Below, one piece after another: positions 59,179 through 64,000 of a stretch of DNA of 64,000 bases. Each line of letters begins with the position of its first letter. The stretch's first letter is position 1. The translations under genes and the position numbers were made by a program. Source of the DNA: Lactiplantibacillus songbeiensis (lineage in GTDB: Bacteria > Bacillota > Bacilli > Lactobacillales > Lactobacillaceae). The stretch spans positions 1 through 64,000 of the forward strand of contig NZ_BJDL01000006.1 in the NCBI RefSeq assembly GCF_005405125.1. Reading direction: 5' to 3'. The notes under the pieces were generated by a model. That model was not told the origin of the DNA, ran no database searches, and saw nothing but the letters and a program-made list of their open reading frames with translations.

Positions 59179-60705
59179 ATGATTAAAAATATCATTCAAA
59201 CGATTGACGATTATGCTCGAACACAACCAGAGCGAATCGTTTACGATGTCCAAGGGACCACGCATACGTATGCGGAATTAAAAGCCTATTCGGATGCGCT
59301 CGCAGCCCACTTGGATTCACTAGATTTACAACCACAGGCACCAATTATCGTGTTTGGGGGTCAAACTTTTGAAATGATTGCGACGTTCTTAGGCATTGTC
59401 AAATCCGGTCGGGCTTATATCCCGATCGATACACACTCACCAAATGAACGGTTAACGATGATTAATGAGATCGCTAAACCAGCTGCCGCAATTGCGGTCG
59501 TTGATCTACCAACTGGTGTTGGGACAACACCAGTGATTACGCCGGATCAATTAGGCCAAATCTTTGCAACGCCGGTTGATTATCAACCAACCCACGCGGT
59601 TAGTGGTGATGATGATTACTACATTATCTTTACTTCTGGGACCACTGGGAAGCCTAAAGGGGTTGAAATCAGCCACGATAACTTACTCAGTTATGTGAAC
59701 TGGATGTTGAGTGATGACTTTGGGTTGCCAGATCAACCGAATGCCTTATCACAACCACCATACTCCTTTGATTTATCAGTCATGGATGTTTACCCAACCT
59801 TAGCGTTAGGTGGGACCCTCTATGCCTTGCCAAAGACGGTGACCGATGACTTCAAGCAATTATTTGCGGCCTTACCAACGTTGCCAATCAACGTCTGGGT
59901 CTCAACACCATCCTTTATGGATATCTGCTTGTTGGAACCTAAATTTGACGCTGAACATTTGCCAAGCTTATCGCACTTCTTGTTCTGTGGGGAAGAATTA
60001 ACGCATAAGACGGCAGCCACGTTGAAGAAGCGGTTCCCAGCTGCCCGGATCTTTAACACGTATGGGCCAACCGAGACTTGTGTCGCGGTGACCCAAGTGG
60101 AATTGACCGATGCGGCGTTAGCTAAATTCGATCGTTTACCAATTGGCTATGCCAAAGCGGATACCATCATGACGGTAGTTGACGAAAATGGTGAACCCGT
60201 ACCGAATGGGACTGAAGGCGAACTGATTATCAGTGGTCCAAGTGTCTCCAAGGGGTACTTGCATAATCCAGAAAAGACTGAAAAAGCGTTCTTTATGTTG
60301 GACGGTCAACGGGCTTATCATTCTGGTGATATTGGGACGATGGATGCGGACGGGTTATTCCGTTACCGTGGCCGCGTTGATTTCCAGATCAAGATGCATG
60401 GTTATCGGATTGAGTTAGAAGAAGTTGACCATTTCTTAGGCCAACAACAACACATTAAACAAGCAGTTGCCGTCCCAAAGTATGATAAGCAGCATAAGGT
60501 TAGTCAAATGATTGCCTACGTGGTGCCAAAGCCGAATGACTTTGAAAGCGACTTTGCGTTGACGACTGCGATTAAGAAAGACTTGCAAGGAATGATGATG
60601 GAATACATGATTCCGCAACGCTTTGTCTATCAAACAAGCTTGCCATTAACGCCGAACGGCAAAATTGATGTCAAGTCAATCATTAAAGAGGTCAATCCCG
60701 AATGA
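59179..60705 (+). CDS. dltA: D-alanine--D-alanyl carrier protein ligase
   Basis: Activates D-Ala with ATP and loads it on DltC. ANL adenylating enzyme of 508 residues: P-loop IIFTSGTTGKPKGVE, FNTYGPTETCV, and C-terminal catalytic Lys in LPLTPNGKIDVKS. ATG 59179 is used, 7 bases after GGGGGA. The dltB start overlaps the stop. Confidence 0.97.
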   Translation: MIKNIIQTIDDYARTQPERIVYDVQGTTHTYAELKAYSDALAAHLDSLDLQPQAPIIVFGGQTFEMIATFLGIVKSGRAYIPIDTHSPNERLTMINEIAKPAAAIAVVDLPTGVGTTPVITPDQLGQIFATPVDYQPTHAVSGDDDYYIIFTSGTTGKPKGVEISHDNLLSYVNWMLSDDFGLPDQPNALSQPPYSFDLSVMDVYPTLALGGTLYALPKTVTDDFKQLFAALPTLPINVWVSTPSFMDICLLEPKFDAEHLPSLSHFLFCGEELTHKTAATLKKRFPAARIFNTYGPTETCVAVTQVELTDAALAKFDRLPIGYAKADTIMTVVDENGEPVPNGTEGELIISGPSVSKGYLHNPEKTEKAFFMLDGQRAYHSGDIGTMDADGLFRYRGRVDFQIKMHGYRIELEEVDHFLGQQQHIKQAVAVPKYDKQHKVSQMIAYVVPKPNDFESDFALTTAIKKDLQGMMMEYMIPQRFVYQTSLPLTPNGKIDVKSIIKEVNPE

Positions 60706-61916
60706 TGTCTTTTGACCCATATGGTAACCCGACATACTTTATTTTATTGTTTGTCGCGCTGTTGCCATTAATGATCGGTTTACTGTATGGACGCCGATCA
60801 CATATTTATGAATCAGTGATCTCATTTGTGTTCTTGATGCTAACGTTCGGCGGTATTAAGTGGCACACCGGGATCGCCCTAATCATTTATTTGATTTATC
60901 AAATCACCTTGGTTTGGTTATATTCGCGTTATCGGCAGCGTCCCGATACGCCGAATAAGGGCTGGATTTTCGTGGTTAGTGTGATTTTAGCCATTATTCC
61001 ATTAGCTGTGGTTAAGATCACACCGGCCGTGCATCATGGCGCTAGTTCGATTATCGGGTTCTTAGGGATTTCCTACTTGACCTTTAAAGTCGTACAAACG
61101 ATTATGGAAACGCGTGATGGGACGATTAAAGAATTCCATCCGATCTTGTTTGGACAGTTCTTACTGTTCTTCCCGACCATTTCTTCGGGGCCAATTGATC
61201 GTTATCGGCGGTTCATTAAAGATTATGACAGTGTGCCGACTCGGACTAAGTATTTGGAATTAGTTGAAAAGGGTGTTCGTTACATCTTTCTTGGCTTTTT
61301 CTACAAATTCATTTTGGCGTATATCTTTGGAACCGTGATGTTGCCAACGGTGGAACATGCCGCATTGCAAGCACATGGACTCTCGTGGGCACTGTTAGGC
61401 GTCATGTATACGTACAGTATGGATCTGTTTTTTGACTTTGCTGGTTATAGTTTATTTGCCGTTGGGGTTAGTTACCTGATGGGGATTGAAACCCCAATGA
61501 ACTTTAATCAACCGTTTAAGGCTAAGAATATCAAAGATTTCTGGAATCGTTGGCATATGACACTATCGTTCTGGTTCCGTGACTTTATCTACATGCGATT
61601 AGTCTTCTTCATGATGAAGCATAAAGTCTTCAAGAGCCGGATTACGACCGCGAACGTCTGTTATGTGATTAACATGTTAATCATGGGGTTCTGGCATGGC
61701 GAGACGTGGTACTACATTGCTTATGGGTTATTCCATGGGTTAGCGATGGTGGTTAACGATGCTTGGTTGCGTTACAAGAAGAAGCATCAAGCGCAAATTC
61801 CACACAACAAATTTACTGAAGGTTTTGCGATCTTTCTAACGTTTAACGTGGTCTGCTTAAGTTTCTTATTATTCTCAGGATTCTTAGACACCATGTTCTT
61901 CGCTGCTAGACCATAA
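60702..61916 (+). CDS. dltB: DltB membrane O-acyltransferase
   Basis: MBOAT-family transporter/transferase moving D-Ala across the membrane. 404 residues, about 11 hydrophobic segments; catalytic His in IMGFWHGETWYYIAYG and the conserved FFPTISSGPIDRYRRF and NRWHMTLSFWFRDFIY motifs. ATGATG start overlaps dltA TGA. Confidence 0.97.
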   Translation: MMSFDPYGNPTYFILLFVALLPLMIGLLYGRRSHIYESVISFVFLMLTFGGIKWHTGIALIIYLIYQITLVWLYSRYRQRPDTPNKGWIFVVSVILAIIPLAVVKITPAVHHGASSIIGFLGISYLTFKVVQTIMETRDGTIKEFHPILFGQFLLFFPTISSGPIDRYRRFIKDYDSVPTRTKYLELVEKGVRYIFLGFFYKFILAYIFGTVMLPTVEHAALQAHGLSWALLGVMYTYSMDLFFDFAGYSLFAVGVSYLMGIETPMNFNQPFKAKNIKDFWNRWHMTLSFWFRDFIYMRLVFFMMKHKVFKSRITTANVCYVINMLIMGFWHGETWYYIAYGLFHGLAMVVNDAWLRYKKKHQAQIPHNKFTEGFAIFLTFNVVCLSFLLFSGFLDTMFFAARP

Positions 61917-61948
61917 AAAAATAATGATTAATAAGGGGCGTAATTACA

Positions 61949-62185
61949 ATGAATGAAACACAAAGTACAGTTTTATCAATTTTGCAAGATTTAACAGGTG
62001 AAGATGTTTCTAGCAACATGGATACTAACTTGTTTGACGAAGGTATCTTAGACTCAATGGGGTCAGTTCAATTATTACTTGAATTACAAAATCAACTTGG
62101 GATTGAAGTACCGGTTTCCGAATTCGAACGGTCAGAATGGGATACACCGGCTAAAATTGTTGCAAAGGTTGAGAGCATGCAATGA
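61949..62185 (+). CDS. dltC: D-alanyl carrier protein
   Basis: 78-residue acyl-carrier-type protein; phosphopantetheine attachment Ser36 in [14 protein letters not shown]. Loaded by DltA and used by DltB. dltD begins inside the stop (ATGA). Confidence 0.97.
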   Translation: MNETQSTVLSILQDLTGEDVSSNMDTNLFDEGILDSMGSVQLLLELQNQLGIEVPVSEFERSEWDTPAKIVAKVESMQ

Positions 62186-63459
62186 AAGTTTCCAAGCGCC
62201 TTTTTAAGATTTTTGGCCCGATTCTCGTGGCTGCAATCTTATTATTGGCCGTGCTGCTTTCACCATTCTCGTTTGGATTAAATCACGTTTCGAAGACGAC
62301 GGAAGAAACGGCGGCGGTGTCATTATCGCCGAACGTTTTAAAGGGTCGGTTGGTTAAGCGACAAGCGCTTAGTGACAACTATGTCCCATTCTTCGGTTCT
62401 TCGGAATGGTCCCGATTTGATCCGATGCATCCATCCGTTTTGGCAGCGAAGTATCACCGCAATTATCGACCATTTTTATTGGGCGCGCGGGGAACGCAAT
62501 CGTTGACTCAATATTTCGCGATGCAATCGGTTAAAAAGCAGTTAACGAATAAGAAAGCAGTCTTCGTGATTTCTCCCCAATGGTTTGTACCAAAAGGGAC
62601 GCGGACCGATGCCTTTGGTTACTATTACTCACCGTTACAGACGACCGACTGGTTACAGACAGAAAAGAATACTCAGATGGACCGCTACGCCGCTAAACGG
62701 CTTTTGCAAATGCCATCTGGATCTTCTGATAAGGTCTTAGCTGGGGCGTTAGCGCGGGTTGCCGCGGGCTTTAAGCCAACGAGTGCCCAACGTGCTTATA
62801 TTAATTACAAAGCGCGGGTGCTTGGTAGTGAAGACGAGTTCTTCTCTAAGTTTGGAATTGCTGGTAAGAACTTGAAGACGGTGAAACACCAAGAAACATT
62901 CTTACCAACGACGTATAACTACAATGCTTTAGATAAACTCGGCGGTAAGATTGGTAAGGAACAGACCACGTCGAATGATCTGGAAATCAGTAACAAGTTC
63001 TGGCGGACACAACTCCGGCGTAATTATAAACGGTTAAAGAATTCTCAAACCCATTTGGATTACACCAAGTCACCAGAATTTGCAGATTTCCAATTAGTCT
63101 TAAATCAATTTGCTAAAAACAATACGAATGTGATGTTTATCATTCCGCCAATCAACCAACGTTGGGCTAACTATACCGGCCTTTCAATGGATATGATTAA
63201 GCAGTTTGATACCAAGATTCGTTATCAACTCGAAAGCCAAGGATTCACGAATATCTGTGATCTGAGCCAAAATGGTGATGAAGATTACTTTATGACTGAT
63301 ACGATTCATCTTGGTTGGCGCGGTTGGTTAGCGGTTGATCAAAAGGTTGATCCGTTCTTAAGTAAAAAGCAAACCACCCCAACGTATAAGATTAATACGC
63401 AATTTTATACGAAGAAGTGGCAACAGTTAGATCCAAATGATATTAATGAATTTAAATAA
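62182..63459 (+). CDS. dltD: DltD, D-alanyl transfer to teichoic acid
   Basis: Outer-leaflet SGNH/GDSL-type protein completing transfer of D-Ala to LTA. One N-terminal transmembrane helix (7-29), catalytic Ser in [16 protein letters not shown], and Asp/His in [11 protein letters not shown]. 425 residues, full length. Last gene of the dlt operon. Confidence 0.96.
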   Translation: MKVSKRLFKIFGPILVAAILLLAVLLSPFSFGLNHVSKTTEETAAVSLSPNVLKGRLVKRQALSDNYVPFFGSSEWSRFDPMHPSVLAAKYHRNYRPFLLGARGTQSLTQYFAMQSVKKQLTNKKAVFVISPQWFVPKGTRTDAFGYYYSPLQTTDWLQTEKNTQMDRYAAKRLLQMPSGSSDKVLAGALARVAAGFKPTSAQRAYINYKARVLGSEDEFFSKFGIAGKNLKTVKHQETFLPTTYNYNALDKLGGKIGKEQTTSNDLEISNKFWRTQLRRNYKRLKNSQTHLDYTKSPEFADFQLVLNQFAKNNTNVMFIIPPINQRWANYTGLSMDMIKQFDTKIRYQLESQGFTNICDLSQNGDEDYFMTDTIHLGWRGWLAVDQKVDPFLSKKQTTPTYKINTQFYTKKWQQLDPNDINEFK

Positions 63460-63472
63460 GCATCTCACTGAG

Positions 63473-63515
63473 AGCATGGTCACTAAGTTAATTAGTTGGC
63501 GATGCTCTTTTTGAT
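63473..63515 (+). terminator. Rho-independent terminator of the dlt operon
   Basis: AGAGCAT...ATGCTCT with inner CTAA/TTAG pairing, then five T residues. Confidence 0.75.
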
Positions 63516-63532
63516 GATGATTGGTGGAAAAA

Positions 63533-63561
63533 TTGAGATTGTCGGCTTTAGTTGGTATAAT
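63533..63561 (+). promoter_or_regulatory. Sigma-A promoter of lepA
   Basis: TTGAGA at 63533-63538 and consensus TATAAT at 63556-63561, 17-base spacer, 38 bases before lepA. Confidence 0.8.
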
Positions 63562-63599
63562 TATCTGGACTGGGAATTAGTAAGAAAGTAGGAAAATAA

Positions 63600-64000
63600 A
63601 TGGATAAAGCGACAATGCAAGATCGACAAAAACATATCCGGAATTTTTCAATCGTCGCCCACATTGACCATGGTAAGTCAACGTTGGCCGATCGGATTCT
63701 TGAATTGACGGACACGATTTCAAAACGTGAAATGCAAGACCAAGTGTTGGATTCAATGGATTTGGAGCGTGAACGTGGGATTACCATTAAGCTCAATGCG
63801 GTTGAGTTGCATTATCAAGCTAAAGATGGCGAAACGTATATCTTCCATTTGATTGATACCCCCGGACACGTGGACTTCACCTATGAAGTCTCACGGAGTC
63901 TCGCGGCCTGTGAAGGGGCTGTCTTGGTTGTAGATGCTGCCCAAGGGGTCGAAGCCCAAACGCTGGCTAACGTCTATTTAGCCATTGATGATGACTTGGA
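63600..64000 (+). CDS. lepA: Elongation factor 4 (LepA), 5' part, runs off window
   Basis: Ribosomal back-translocase GTPase. The first 133 codons show P-loop AHIDHGKST, switch I RGITIK, and switch [18 protein letters not shown], the LepA version of the G domain. ATG 63600 follows AGGAAAATAA; an in-frame ATG at 63615 is the alternative. The 3' end lies beyond 64000. Confidence 0.96.
   Translation, partial: MDKATMQDRQKHIRNFSIVAHIDHGKSTLADRILELTDTISKREMQDQVLDSMDLERERGITIKLNAVELHYQAKDGETYIFHLIDTPGHVDFTYEVSRSLAACEGAVLVVDAAQGVEAQTLANVYLAIDDDL

Overview
The window is a chromosomal segment of a lactic acid bacterium of the Lactiplantibacillus plantarum group. Protein sequences, gene order (fruRKA, mvaS, lexA, ldhD, rpsB-tsf-pyrH-frr, polC, nusA-infB, hrcA-grpE-dnaK-dnaJ, dlt operon, lepA), D-lactate dehydrogenase, mevalonate-type HMG-CoA synthase, acetolactate decarboxylase and a MucBP/LPXTG surface protein all fit. 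The exact species cannot be fixed by reading alone. Almost everything is core genome; accessory material is limited to an IS end, one surface-protein gene, a few small secreted or hypothetical genes and decayed intergenic repeats.

Layout. 1-160: end of an ISL3-like insertion sequence abutting the fru operon. 173-3847 (minus): fructose PTS enzyme fruA, fruK and regulator fruR, with a five-fold phased operator in the promoter. 4226-12394 (mostly plus): obg, rnz, an SDR gene, a LapA-domain gene, recJ and apt, with a minus-strand VOC gene and lipoprotein pair between obg and rnz. 12516-17251: a small secreted protein, tRNA-Ser(CGA), a one-domain EIIA-Crr protein and a 1097-residue cell-wall-anchored BspA/MucBP protein. 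17620-24839: mvaS, a GH25 lysozyme, AlkD-like protein, the divergent lexA/DUF896 SOS pair, yneF, plsC, yabB and yazA. 24924-30710: ldhD, a heterodimeric ABC exporter and a HAD phosphatase.

30936-49055 is the growth core: rpsB-tsf, pyrH-frr, uppS-cdsA-rseP, proS, polC, then rimP-nusA-ylxR-ylxQ-infB-rbfA. 49631-52286 holds truB-ribF and, coupled to them, an acetolactate decarboxylase gene. 52461-57282 is the class I heat-shock cluster hrcA-grpE-dnaK-dnaJ, whose promoter lies between one good and one degenerate CIRCE operator. 57782-63459 is dltE(pbpX2)-dltX-dltA-dltB-dltC-dltD for D-alanylation of teichoic acids, including a 49-residue dltX. lepA begins at 63600 and runs off the end.

The least explained signal is a dispersed intergenic element. 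Two copies (49157-49281 plus orientation, 37206-37330 minus orientation) are each 125 nt, share a palindrome, a conserved GGTCTCG-AAGCCGGGC core and a long hairpin whose arms differ at three positions by compensatory changes, so structure rather than sequence is being kept. A third locus (26250-26397) carries the outer flanks of the 49-kb copy but lacks the core, like an empty or collapsed site. A possible small RNA (17320-17493) and the regulatory architecture at fru, lexA/ynzC and hrcA are the other points worth a second look.
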